Below, in pieces: positions 7,358 through 17,400 of a DNA stretch of 64,000 bases. A model generated the notes under the pieces. It was not told the origin of the DNA. It searched no databases and saw only the letters and a list, made by a program, of their open reading frames with translations. Origin of the DNA: Hyphomicrobium denitrificans 1NES1 (GTDB lineage Bacteria > Pseudomonadota > Alphaproteobacteria > Rhizobiales > Hyphomicrobiaceae); NCBI RefSeq assembly GCF_000230975.2, contig NC_021172.1:2108001-2172000 (forward strand), written 5' to 3'. Position 1 is the first letter of the stretch. The number at the start of each line of letters is the position of its first letter. The translations under genes were made by a program, and so were the position numbers.

Positions 7358-8623
7358 TCAATTCGCGACGTTCTGTGCATCCCGGGCGTTTTGAGCTTTC
7401 GCTTCGGAACGTTCAGTGGGCGTCACGCAAACACCGTCACCATCCCAGGCGTCACGCCAGACGTAGCCCGAGCGGCAACCGCCTGAGGCGGTAGCGTTAT
7501 TCGGACCGTTTTCATTTTGCCGCCACGCAATCTTTCGTTCCGCGCGCGTCACGCAAACGACATCGGACTTGCCGGCATTCCTCGGAACAAAACCCGGTTT
7601 GCATCGTGAGGGCGAATTGGCCTGTTCCATGCCGCCGTCACCGCCCGTGCTGCGCAGGCCTTGCAATGCGTTTTGCGCCAGGGCGAGCGCCCGTTCGCCC
7701 TTCGTGACGCAGGTCACGTCCCCATCCCACGCCTCGCGCCAGACGTAGCCGGGCCGGCATCCGCCGGATTCGGTCGTATGCTGGGCAGCTTCCGCATTCT
7801 GTTTTTGCGTGAGCGCGCGCTCCGTTCGAGTCACGCAAATGAAGTCGTTGTTTTGCGGATCCCGCCAAACAAAACTGCTTTTGCAATTCGTTTTATTCCC
7901 ATCACCGTCCGCATCCGTATGCTTGGAAGGTTTGGGTTCGGCGACCGGCGGCGGCGTTCCGGCGCCCGCGATACCGTTGCTCCGGCTGGCGCTCTTGATA
8001 TTCTGCAATTTCGCAGCCGAGCGTTCCGCTGGCGTCACGCAAGTGCCGTCGCCATCCCAGGCGTCGCGCCAGACGAAACCTGATTTACAGCCGCCCGATG
8101 GCGTGGTCCTGCTTGCGGCGTTGGCATTCTGCTGCTTGGCAATTGCACGCTCGGTTGGCGTCACGCAGATGCCGTCGCCATCCTTCGCGTCACGCCACAC
8201 AAAGCCGCTTTTGCAGAGATATACAGGGTTGGGCGGCCTGGGTTTGGCTGGCGGGGGAGCTGGTTGGACAGGAACGGCTACGCCGGCGTACTGGCTGCGC
8301 ATTGCATCCTTTTGGTTCTGCACCTTGGCTGCCGCCCGCTCCGCCGGCGTGACGCAAACGCCATCACCGTCCCAGGCGTCGCGCCAGACGAAACCCGACT
8401 TGCAAGCGCCCGACGGTGTCGTGTGGTTTCTGGCATTGACGTTTTGCGTTTTGGCGGCGGCTCTCTCTTCCGGCGTAACACAAACACCGTCACCGTTCTT
8501 AGCGTCGCGGTATACGAAGCCGCTCAAGCATCCGATTTTCGGCGGCGATGCGGCTAGTGCCTCCCTGCCGATCGAGGTGATAAGCATGGCTGGCGCTGTG
8601 GCGATGAGTAAAGCTCGGAACAT
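7358..8623 (-). CDS. Secreted protein with eight Cys-Val-Thr repeats in four pairs
   Basis: 421 residues: signal peptide 1-25 (MFRALLIATAPAMLITS...ALA), then eight copies of a 30-residue unit of form C-x-S/P-G-F/Y-V-W-R-D-A-x-x-G-D-x-x-C-V-T-x-x-E-R-x-x-A-x-x-Q-N. Unit Cys are at residues 32, 74, 137, 179, 247, 289, 341 and 383. Within each pair the Cys-to-Cys distance is exactly 42; between pairs Pro/Gly-rich linkers vary. Each unit has two Cys, suggesting one disulfide apiece. Single copies of a similar C..GYVWREA..GD.VCVTP motif occur in many bacterial secreted proteins, to my knowledge without a known function. It is divergent from the giant VWA gene. Confidence 0.87.
   Translation of the reverse strand: MFRALLIATAPAMLITSIGREALAASPPKIGCLSGFVYRDAKNGDGVCVTPEERAAAKTQNVNARNHTTPSGACKSGFVWRDAWDGDGVCVTPAERAAAKVQNQKDAMRSQYAGVAVPVQPAPPPAKPRPPNPVYLCKSGFVWRDAKDGDGICVTPTERAIAKQQNANAASRTTPSGGCKSGFVWRDAWDGDGTCVTPAERSAAKLQNIKSASRSNGIAGAGTPPPVAEPKPSKHTDADGDGNKTNCKSSFVWRDPQNNDFICVTRTERALTQKQNAEAAQHTTESGGCRPGYVWREAWDGDVTCVTKGERALALAQNALQGLRSTGGDGGMEQANSPSRCKPGFVPRNAGKSDVVCVTRAERKIAWRQNENGPNNATASGGCRSGYVWRDAWDGDGVCVTPTERSEAKAQNARDAQNVAN
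7388..8530 (-). repeat. Coding repeat array: 8 units of ~90 bp
   Basis: DNA encoding the eight 30-residue units, arranged as four pairs with 126-bp period inside each pair and 156-204 bp between pairs. Units 2, 4, 6 and 8 carry Trp in DAWDGD; units 1 and 3 carry Lys there, and units 5 and 7 are the most diverged. This implies an ancestral two-unit module that was duplicated as a pair. Confidence 0.85.
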
Positions 8624-8886
8624 ACATCATCCCAAAAAAAACGTTGCTGAGCACTACCTAAGCGGTCGGGAAAAGATCCGTAAAGCTGTGGGAACGAGTG
8701 GCGCCAACCATCCGGCGTGAACGATCTTGACAATATAGGTGTTTACCATCTCATTCGAATAAACTGGAATTGTCCACTACCATAGCAATTCAGAAAATTC
8801 AGGACAATCCCTTCTCTGTGCGGATGATTTGGAATGCACACGCGGATTGTGTCGGGCCCTAGTCAATTGCGACGCCGGCGGAGCAT

Positions 8887-11800
8887 ATGAAGAAAGTGTT
8901 GCATCCAAGTGTCGTTTTAGATTGGAGGCGCTTATTTAGTTCGCGCCGCAGCACAATCCGACGGCGCTCCATTTCGATCGTCTTTGCCGCTTTGGTGTCG
9001 AGCCTCTTCTCATTCAGCGCGCTTGCCGGTGATGCGTGCGTCGAGGAACAGGAACCGAACGAAAGTCCCGAGACCGCGCAGGCCGTCAGCGGTAACTTCT
9101 GTGTCCAGGGCACGATCTCCGATTCCGACCAGTCGATTTTTGCCTGGACAGTCGGTGCGGACGCTGCGAAGCGCCCCTGGACGGTCGACCTCGCCGGGCC
9201 TCACGGCCAGCAGACCAGAGTTCAGATCCATCGCCTCGAAGAACCGGCCGATGCCGACAATCCTGCGGTCGTGGGACCGGAGCTGAGCAGTCTGGTGACG
9301 CCGGACGGTGCCGATTCAGTTCAACGTTCAAACTTTTTCATCATACCGGGCGTTTGGCTCGTCGGCGTTTCGACGAGCGCCGGTCAAGGGGGCGCGTTCC
9401 ATGTCTCGTTCCGTGCAGACGACGCATCCGCTGATCAAGCCGCCCCGGCCAGTGCGTCTGCGGAGCAGGCAGTTCAGGTCGCCGGCCAGTTCGCGCTCAA
9501 GGGCGTGCTCGTCAACGATAGCTGGTCTTCGTGGCAACTCTCCCCGATCGAGGCACGCAAGCGCTGGCTTTTGACCGCGACGGCACCCATTGGTGCGAAC
9601 GTGGCGCTCGAACTGCAAAGCCAGGATGGCAAGCCGATCCTGACATCAACGCAGATTGCCGAAGGACGTCTCGAATTGGCCGATATCGGGCTCCCGGCCG
9701 GAACCTACCGCATTCACCTGACGAGCAACGATTCCAAATCCTATCCCTTTTCGCTCGCCTCCGCGTCGCAAGGTCCACGCAGCCCGGGTCGGGAAGAGGA
9801 GCCGAACGACAGCGTGCTTTCCGCCCGGCCCTTGATGCTCGGGCAGACCATGACCGGCCGCATCGCGCATGCAGGCGATGTCGACACTTATGTCCTGCCG
9901 ACGACAGCTGCGGGTCAGCTGCTGAGCATTCGGCTCGGTGGACAGAGCCGCGCCATCACCCGATTGTGCATCGGCGGCGCCGACGGCGCAGTCCTTCAAT
10001 GCCGCGAGGGGGTGATGCCGAGCCTCGACGATATCGTCATCACCGATGCGCATCGCTTCTTCATCGTCTCCGGCGGGCCGAGCCCCGACGCCACGTACGA
10101 TCTCGCCGCGCATGTCATAGGCCAGCAATCGGCCGACGCGGAGAGCGAGCCAAATGACACGGGTGATTTGGCTAACACGCTCGCCGGACCGTTGATGCGC
10201 GGCCGCTTCGTCAACGCCGACACCGACGTCTTCCGTTTCAAGGCAACGGATTCCAAACCCCGCACACTGAAGTTGACGGGTGATGCGGCGACGTCGCTGG
10301 AAGTCACCGACATGCAGGCTCAATCGTCGGCGCGGGTGGAGCGCGCGACCGGCACGGACGGGAAGCCCGTTACGGGTCCCTTGCAGCTTTCAAACTTGAC
10401 GCTCGCACCGGGTGACTATCTCGTCGTCGCGAAGGGCACGGACGGCGCCTATACGCTCGAGACAACCGTCTCTGCGGACGCGGCACCCGCGTCTGGCGCT
10501 TCAACAGAACGCGAGCCGAACGATGCGGTCGAGCAGGCGCAAGCCCTCCAAGAAGGAGAGCGCATCGCGGGCGTGATTTCGCCGGATGGTGATGTCGATC
10601 AATATCGTGTGTCGATCGTGACGCCCGAGGACATCATTATTCACCTGGACCCGGATCAGGGGTGTCCGGTCGTGTTCGCCTTGAATTGGGATAGCTGGTC
10701 GGGGTCGAAGCCGACGGCTACAATCACAGGAAAGAGTTTCGCTTATCCAGCCCGATTGCAACCGGGCGACTACACGATTTCCGTGCAGCACGAGTCGCAG
10801 TGTTCGACCGCGAGCCGTTACACGATCGGGTTCGACGCGACAAACCTCGAAGCATTCGGAGACATCGAACCCAACGACGCATTTGCCGGAGCATCTGCGA
10901 TGCCGCCAAACCTGAAAGTCGAAGGCACGGTCGGGCAGTTTACCGACGGCGACTGGTTCAAGCTGCCGAAGGTTGAGAAGGACACAGGCGTTTCAATCGT
11001 CGCTACCGGAGAGGTCGAGGCCGCATTGACGGACGGCAAGCCGACGTCCTCCGCACAGATGGCCCAGCCGACGGTCATTGCGAGCGGCAGCCAGGGAGAG
11101 ATCGTCAAAGGCACAGTTCCCGCTGGCGCGACCGCGGCGATCCGTGTGAATGGCCGGGGCGCCTATACGCTTGCCGTCACGATGGACGATCGCGCGACGG
11201 TCCCGACCGCCGGCGCACCGTCATCTCCTTCGTCCCAGGCAAAAAAGTCCGACGCACCACCAACGGTCGCCGAGCCTGCGCACCCAAGCAACGCTGCACC
11301 AAGTGCACTTAAAGCGGAGTTGGCATTCGCAACCGCAGAAATCGCGGCCTACTGGCATCGGGGCCAGAGGGTTCCGGGGAAGCTCAAGGTGATCAACGGC
11401 GAGAGCACGCCGGTCGAGGTGACGTTCGCGACGACGGGACTTCGGCCCGGCTGGCGCCTCGATCTACCCCCGACGGCCACCATCGCCGCCAATAGCTCGC
11501 TCGACCTGCCCCTCGCGCTCGAAGTGGCGTCCGACCCCTATGCGGCGCGCCCAACGAAGATCACCGTATCGCTGAGCAAGGGTTCGGGCACTCTTGCAAA
11601 CGCCAGCGCAAGCATGGCAGCGTCAATCTCGGCGCAACCGGTCGGCGATCACCTCGCTTTCGAACTGCCGGATGAACTCCTCGGCGGTTTCAATGTCGCG
11701 TGGACCGCGCTAGGCGGAACGCTGCTGTCCCCCCCTGAAGGCGCCAATGATGAAAATGGCCTTTCGAACATCAACGATGGCCTGAGTTCCAATGCAGGGT

Positions 11801-14373
11801 ACATCTTCGATGCGGCGTTGCTGCCCCAGACCACGACGGTTCGTTTCGGCGGCAACAAGACGTGGCCTGTAAGAGGGATCACGATCAATCCGCAAACGCC
11901 CGGCGTATGGCCGCCGGAATACATGGCAAACTTCGAGCTTCTTCTTTCTGCTGATGGCGAGACGTTCGAGCGGGTCTTGACTGGCGAAGTCAGCCAAGAA
12001 CCCCGCGAGCAGTCGTTCGTCCTGCCGAAAGCCATCGAAGCGAAGGCTGCGCAGCTTCGCATTCTCTCCAACCACGATGGCAACCTTGGCCGCGTTGCGG
12101 TCAGCGAATGGAAGGTGATCGTTGATCCGCAGGTCGGTATCGGCGCGGAGATCGATATCGCAGACTCGCTTCGGGGCGGGCACGTCGTCTGGTCCGATCC
12201 GCTCATCTCGGCGGAAACACCGGTCGTAAAAGGCGTGCTCGAGGAGGGCGGCCCGGGTCCTGTTGTTTCGGTGCCTTCTGGCGTCGCGCCGCAGGTTACG
12301 ATCGGGTTTCACGAAGATCGCGCCGCACAGATCACGGCGTTGGAATGGATCGACTCGGAACCGGCAAACGGCGCTGCGACGTTTCCCGGGGTCATGATCG
12401 ACGCCTCGACCGAGACGCCGCTCGGTCCCTGGACAAGGGTCGGCGAATGGAAGCTCGGCGAAGGCAAGCCTTCGACCAAGACGTTCGATAAGCCCATCTG
12501 GGCGCGCTTCTTGCGCTTCACATCTGCCAGGAAGGCAGGCGAAGGAGGAGAAACGGTCCAGTTCCCGACGAAGCTGCGCATCCTGGAGCGAGCAAGCAAC
12601 GCGAATTACCGATCGATTTTGGGCGAGTGGGGACAATACTCGGCCGCAAGCTTCTACGAAAAAACGCTGCCGGCGCCGCCGGTGGCGAAGCCCGAGAGTG
12701 ACGATAACGACTCACGCGAAAAGGCCGAGCCGCTGGCCATGGATCAGCTCGTCTCGGGCCGGGTCGAAATCGGCCGCGATGAGGACTGGTTCAAGATCCT
12801 GCAACCCGAGGGCATGGACCGGCTCACGATCATGCTCGGCGGCGAGCCGACCATCGGAGCCGACATTTCGCTCGTCGATGACGCTGACAAGCCGGTCGTG
12901 CTCGTCGACACGGGCGGCACACCGCGCGAGGCGGATTTCGAGGCACGGGTCGTGCCGGGCAAGACATACTATCTGAAGGTCTCGCAACCCCCGCACTCGG
13001 TGATGATCGCCTACGACACGTCGGGGAGTCTGCTCGCCTTCATTCCAATTATCTACAACGCCCTCGAGGTGTTTGCTGCGGGAGTTCATCCGGGACAGGA
13101 AGCGGTGAACTTCATGCCGTTCGATCGTCCTGCGATGCTGCCGGATTTCAGCGACCAGCCCGCTATCCTGAAGCAGGCTCTCGCGAAAGATAGCCGTGAA
13201 AGCACGACCAGCGGCTTGGAGGGTACCTCCATCACCGCCATGCGGAATCTCTCGACGCGGCGAGGAACTCGGGCACTGTTGCTTGTGACCGACGCTGCGA
13301 GCTCGACGACCGAGGCGACCACCGATCTATGGAAAATGGTCGAACAGACGCGGCCTCGCATCTTCGCGGCGCACACCGGCTCGTTCGACGATCCCTTGCA
13401 CGAAAAGCAGACGATGCAAGATCTTAGTCTCGCAAGCGGCGGGCATTATGCGTCGTCTCGGAGCCAGCCTGAGCTTGACGTCGCTTTCGACCGCGTCGCT
13501 GCGTGGCTACGCCGACCCGCGGGCTATACGTTGCTCGCCAAGGCCGGGAAGGCTGCGCCGCCGGAGCCCGGCCGCCTGGCCGTCGCCTCTGCCGCAATTC
13601 CGGTCAATAGCGAGGCCCCGCCTTCCGAAAAGCGGGAAGGAGGCCTGGAAATCGTCCTCGACGCTTCGGGGAGTATGTTGAAGCACATGGACGGCCGCCG
13701 CCGAATCGAGATCGCACGGACATCTTTAGCAAGACTGGTGAAGGATCATCTCAAGCCGGACGACCGCGTTGCGCTGCGAGTCTTCGGGCACGACAAGCCC
13801 GGCTCGTGCGAAACCACACTCGTGCAACCGCTCGGTACTCTCGATCCGGACGCGATGACGGCAACAGTGAATGGCATCGTTCCTCAAAACCTGGCGAAGA
13901 CGCCGATTGCAGCCTCGCTGAGCCAAGTCGAGAGCGACCTCAAGGACGTGACGGGAACCAAGACGGTCATTCTGCTGACGGACGGAGAAGAAACGTGCGG
14001 TGGCGATCCGCGCGCTGTCATTTCCACGCTCGCTGCTCACGACATTCAGGTTCGCGTTAACATCGTGGGATTTTCCGTCGACGATCCAATGCTTAAGGGC
14101 GAGTTCCGCGAATGGGCTCGAATTGGCCGTGGCCGATATTTCGATGCCGCGAAGGCGCAGGATCTGGACAGCGCAATCGCGGCCGCCGCGGATGTGCCGT
14201 TCGCGGCTTACGACAACAATGGCAATGTCGTCGGCCAGGGCACCGTCGATGGCCCGGGAATTGCCGTTCCTGCCGGGCATTATCGCGTTGAGGTCGCGTC
14301 GACGCCGCCTCAGATATTCTCTGATGTGATGATCAAGGAAAGAGACGTAACCAGGCTGAGCGCCTCGAAGTAG
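8887..14373 (+). CDS. Giant exported protein: PPC-like modules, discoidin-like domains, two VWA domains
   Basis: 1828 residues. A long N-terminus with basic and hydrophobic segments (signal peptide ending near residue 48) is followed by repeated modules that each open with EPN[DE] (residues 56, 305, 421, 543, 661; a diverged one at ~1270) and resemble bacterial pre-peptidase C-terminal domains, beta-sandwiches often tied to binding. Residues ~925-1235 look like two F5/8C (discoidin) folds. Two von Willebrand A domains follow: ~1370-1545 with metal-site motif DTSGS at 1377-1381, and ~1587-1768 with DASGS at 1592-1596 and LLTDGEE. No transmembrane anchor is seen at the C-terminus. A periplasmic or surface adhesion/scaffold role is inferred. 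It is 63 nt upstream of the next giant gene, so probably co-transcribed. Confidence 0.87.
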   Translation: MKKVLHPSVVLDWRRLFSSRRSTIRRRSISIVFAALVSSLFSFSALAGDACVEEQEPNESPETAQAVSGNFCVQGTISDSDQSIFAWTVGADAAKRPWTVDLAGPHGQQTRVQIHRLEEPADADNPAVVGPELSSLVTPDGADSVQRSNFFIIPGVWLVGVSTSAGQGGAFHVSFRADDASADQAAPASASAEQAVQVAGQFALKGVLVNDSWSSWQLSPIEARKRWLLTATAPIGANVALELQSQDGKPILTSTQIAEGRLELADIGLPAGTYRIHLTSNDSKSYPFSLASASQGPRSPGREEEPNDSVLSARPLMLGQTMTGRIAHAGDVDTYVLPTTAAGQLLSIRLGGQSRAITRLCIGGADGAVLQCREGVMPSLDDIVITDAHRFFIVSGGPSPDATYDLAAHVIGQQSADAESEPNDTGDLANTLAGPLMRGRFVNADTDVFRFKATDSKPRTLKLTGDAATSLEVTDMQAQSSARVERATGTDGKPVTGPLQLSNLTLAPGDYLVVAKGTDGAYTLETTVSADAAPASGASTEREPNDAVEQAQALQEGERIAGVISPDGDVDQYRVSIVTPEDIIIHLDPDQGCPVVFALNWDSWSGSKPTATITGKSFAYPARLQPGDYTISVQHESQCSTASRYTIGFDATNLEAFGDIEPNDAFAGASAMPPNLKVEGTVGQFTDGDWFKLPKVEKDTGVSIVATGEVEAALTDGKPTSSAQMAQPTVIASGSQGEIVKGTVPAGATAAIRVNGRGAYTLAVTMDDRATVPTAGAPSSPSSQAKKSDAPPTVAEPAHPSNAAPSALKAELAFATAEIAAYWHRGQRVPGKLKVINGESTPVEVTFATTGLRPGWRLDLPPTATIAANSSLDLPLALEVASDPYAARPTKITVSLSKGSGTLANASASMAASISAQPVGDHLAFELPDELLGGFNVAWTALGGTLLSPPEGANDENGLSNINDGLSSNAGYIFDAALLPQTTTVRFGGNKTWPVRGITINPQTPGVWPPEYMANFELLLSADGETFERVLTGEVSQEPREQSFVLPKAIEAKAAQLRILSNHDGNLGRVAVSEWKVIVDPQVGIGAEIDIADSLRGGHVVWSDPLISAETPVVKGVLEEGGPGPVVSVPSGVAPQVTIGFHEDRAAQITALEWIDSEPANGAATFPGVMIDASTETPLGPWTRVGEWKLGEGKPSTKTFDKPIWARFLRFTSARKAGEGGETVQFPTKLRILERASNANYRSILGEWGQYSAASFYEKTLPAPPVAKPESDDNDSREKAEPLAMDQLVSGRVEIGRDEDWFKILQPEGMDRLTIMLGGEPTIGADISLVDDADKPVVLVDTGGTPREADFEARVVPGKTYYLKVSQPPHSVMIAYDTSGSLLAFIPIIYNALEVFAAGVHPGQEAVNFMPFDRPAMLPDFSDQPAILKQALAKDSRESTTSGLEGTSITAMRNLSTRRGTRALLLVTDAASSTTEATTDLWKMVEQTRPRIFAAHTGSFDDPLHEKQTMQDLSLASGGHYASSRSQPELDVAFDRVAAWLRRPAGYTLLAKAGKAAPPEPGRLAVASAAIPVNSEAPPSEKREGGLEIVLDASGSMLKHMDGRRRIEIARTSLARLVKDHLKPDDRVALRVFGHDKPGSCETTLVQPLGTLDPDAMTATVNGIVPQNLAKTPIAASLSQVESDLKDVTGTKTVILLTDGEETCGGDPRAVISTLAAHDIQVRVNIVGFSVDDPMLKGEFREWARIGRGRYFDAAKAQDLDSAIAAAADVPFAAYDNNGNVVGQGTVDGPGIAVPAGHYRVEVASTPPQIFSDVMIKERDVTRLSASK

Positions 14374-14436
14374 TATTGCCGTCTGCGTGCCATGCAATCT
14401 ACGTTTCGGCGCGTTTTTGACCGATGAGGATCTGAA

Positions 14437-17400
14437 ATGCCATCCATACGGTCGAGGTTGAGAAAGGCGCTGACGCTGGTTCTCGCAGCTCAGTTCGCGC
14501 AAGCGTGGCCGCTCGCGACGATCGCGGCAACGTCGGTCTCAAACGACGTGACGCGCGCGACGACATACAGCGCTCAGATCGAACGGAGCTTGAACGCCAT
14601 CGAGGACGGCCGCCGGCAAACGCCGCGCGATCGCTGGGATCCGCAGTACGTCGTGGACACGTATGGGATCGATCCCGCTGCGCTTTTCGCCTTCGTTCGC
14701 GACAACGTGACGTGGGTTCCTTATCGAGGATCGCTGAGGGGGCCCGTCGGCGTACTTATGGATCGCAACGCAAACTCCCTCGACATGTCGCTTCTGCTTG
14801 CCGACCTCGTGGCGCGGTCCGGACGTCAGGTCAGGCTGGCACACGGGACTTTATCGAACGACACGATCGAAACCCTGTGGCGGCGATTTGAACAAAACGC
14901 AGCCGAGACGCGGGCGCGACCGCGCGACGTTGAAGCTGGACTTGGCCAGGCGGTGGAGCCTCCGGCGCAAGAGGCCGTCTCGGCCCCAGTCGCCGCGACG
15001 CTTCCTCCATCGAACAAAGCCGCGTCGGCCCCGCCGCCAGCACCAATTCCTGTACCGCCTCCCTCGAAAAAACCTGCCCCCATGCCCGCCGCGGACTCCG
15101 GCGGCTCGGCGTTTTCTCCAATGGGTGGCGCTGGCTCAATGTTCGAGCAGCTCACGAAGCCTGATGCTCCTCCCGCCACCAACGCCGAGGCTGCTGAGCT
15201 TTACGAACTCGACAAAGCGGCTGCGGAACAGAAACTCGCAGTCGCAGCCTCGTCACGAGCGACCGATGCCAACGAACTGGATCGGCGCACGGTCGAGCAG
15301 GGCGACAGGCTGCTCGCGATGTTGAAATCCGAGGCAAGCGAAGCACGCAAGTCGAAGGAAAGCGAGCGAGCCAAAGCGGCGCTGCAAGATCATTGGTGGG
15401 TGCAGGTCGAAACGAAGGGCACGTGGATCGACTACGATCCGCTCAACCCTGACGGCTCACCCAACAAATCGATGACGGCGGCACAGGAAACGCTGTCGCC
15501 GAATTCCTTACCGCAGGACCAAAAGCATCACGTGCGGTTGCGGGTCATTGCTGAGCGGTTGCGGGATGGAAAGCTCAGTGAAAACTCCATCTTCGAACAT
15601 GACTTCGATCCGTCTCAGGTCATCGGCAAGCGGATCGCGCTCCGGCATCTGCCGCTGTTGTGGCCATCCGACTGGGACGCGATTACGCCGGACGACGTGC
15701 AAGAGAAGCTTTTTGCCGCGTTGCTCACACAGAAAGAATGGATGCCGTCACTGACCGTCGATGGCGAGGGCTTCCAGCAGGCGAGCGTCCTCGACACAGG
15801 AGCTCTCAATCCCAACCCGCAGCCGCGCAGCAATCCGTTTCTGTCATTGGCATTCCCGGCAGCCGGAAAGGTCGGCCGCGTCGCCGACCTCTTCGATCAG
15901 ATGCTGGCCGAGCAGGCGAGCCCGGAAGATCTCGAAAAAGAGAAAGAACCCGGCGAGAAGGCTCGCACCGAGGGCGAGCTGACAGCCGAGTGGCTCGAGT
16001 ACACAATCGACGTTCCGGGAGAGCAGCCCAAAACGGTTCGGCGCGAAATTTTCGACATACTTGGCCCTGCACTGCGCCAGTCGGGCGAACTGGCCAATTT
16101 CCGCCTTGACGAAAAGAAGCGTCTGGCGCGCGCCGGCGGCGAGATGACCGAAACCGATCTCGTCATTCTTCCTTGCTGGCCCGCCGCGACGTATCTTGCC
16201 GACAAGACTGCCGAACTGGCCCTGGCGAACAAGTCGGTTCTGAAGGAATTGAGCCGCGATCCTTTCGGCAAGTCACCGCCGAATTCGATCGAGATGTTTT
16301 CCAAGATGACCGGGATGGCGGCACCGGCCTATCTCTATTCGGCGCTTCGCTCGGAAGTGCGCGCAACAATCGGTTCGGTATTCATCGACCGTCCGCAGAT
16401 CGTCGCCCAGCACGGCGTTCTCACGCGTGTCGGCCCCGGCGAATTGACCGCAAAGGCGGCTCTCGATGTGATCGAGAATGGTGTTGGGGCCGATCCTTTC
16501 GGTGACGACGCGTTCAAATTGCGCATGCTGCAGGGCGTTGCCGATACGAATGCCGAGGCGATTGCATTGTCGGGCAACGGCGAGAACGTCGGCGAAGCGT
16601 TTAAGCTCGCAGGGGCGGCGAGCACGTGGACAATCTTCCGGCGGGAAGACCGAGATAAACTCAAGGCTCTGGGTCTACCGCCCGACCTGACGGCTCGACT
16701 GTTGAGCGACCTCGATGCGGGTCACGCCGTTGTGGCCCCTCCACCGAATGCTCCGGAAAAGGAACGCGTTGGATGGTGGCGTGTCGATCTCGCCACCGGC
16801 ACGACCCTTGGGATGGGCAATCGAGGCTGGGGCCAAGACCTAGTCGAGTATGCGTTTCAACTAACGATCCAGGTGATGATGGCCCAGATCGCCTGCATGG
16901 CCTACACGGCTGCCGGAGAGGCGCGGGACTGGGGCCTCAAAAAGCTCGGCATCGACGGTGAGGACGAGCAGCCGCCATCGAAGAATTCGGATGATGACGG
17001 ACACGAAACGAAGCCAACACGACGAAATCCGGAGACCACTCCGAACGATCGCGAGACCAGGACGCAGCCGAACGATACCCAGCCGCCGACCAATAATAAT
17101 CAGCCGCCGCGCAACAATACGCCACCGCCTGCCCCAAAGAACACTCCACCGCCGCCGACCGCCGATTCCAACTCCGATACCGGCGGCGGACCGCAGACGA
17201 CATCCAATCCCAGGCCTGCGCTGCCGTCCGAGCCGAACGACTCTTTGAACACGGAGCCGCGAAAGGACCCGTTCGAAACCGAATTCAAAGAGCTGCCGGG
17301 AGTCGGATTGCCGCAAAAACAGGAAGCCGGCCCCAAAAATCCGCAGAAGCCGGACGTTACGCACGTCGAGGTGCCGGCGGCGCAACCTTCCGCGCCACCG

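Noticed and set aside
7388..8530. CRISPR array
   Set aside because: The repeats are coding, vary between copies and keep reading frame. No spacer logic or cas genes.
8887..14373. MoxR-VWA-TgpA locus
   Set aside because: The VWA and transglutaminase-like domains suggest it, but no MoxR ATPase or DUF58 gene is in the window.
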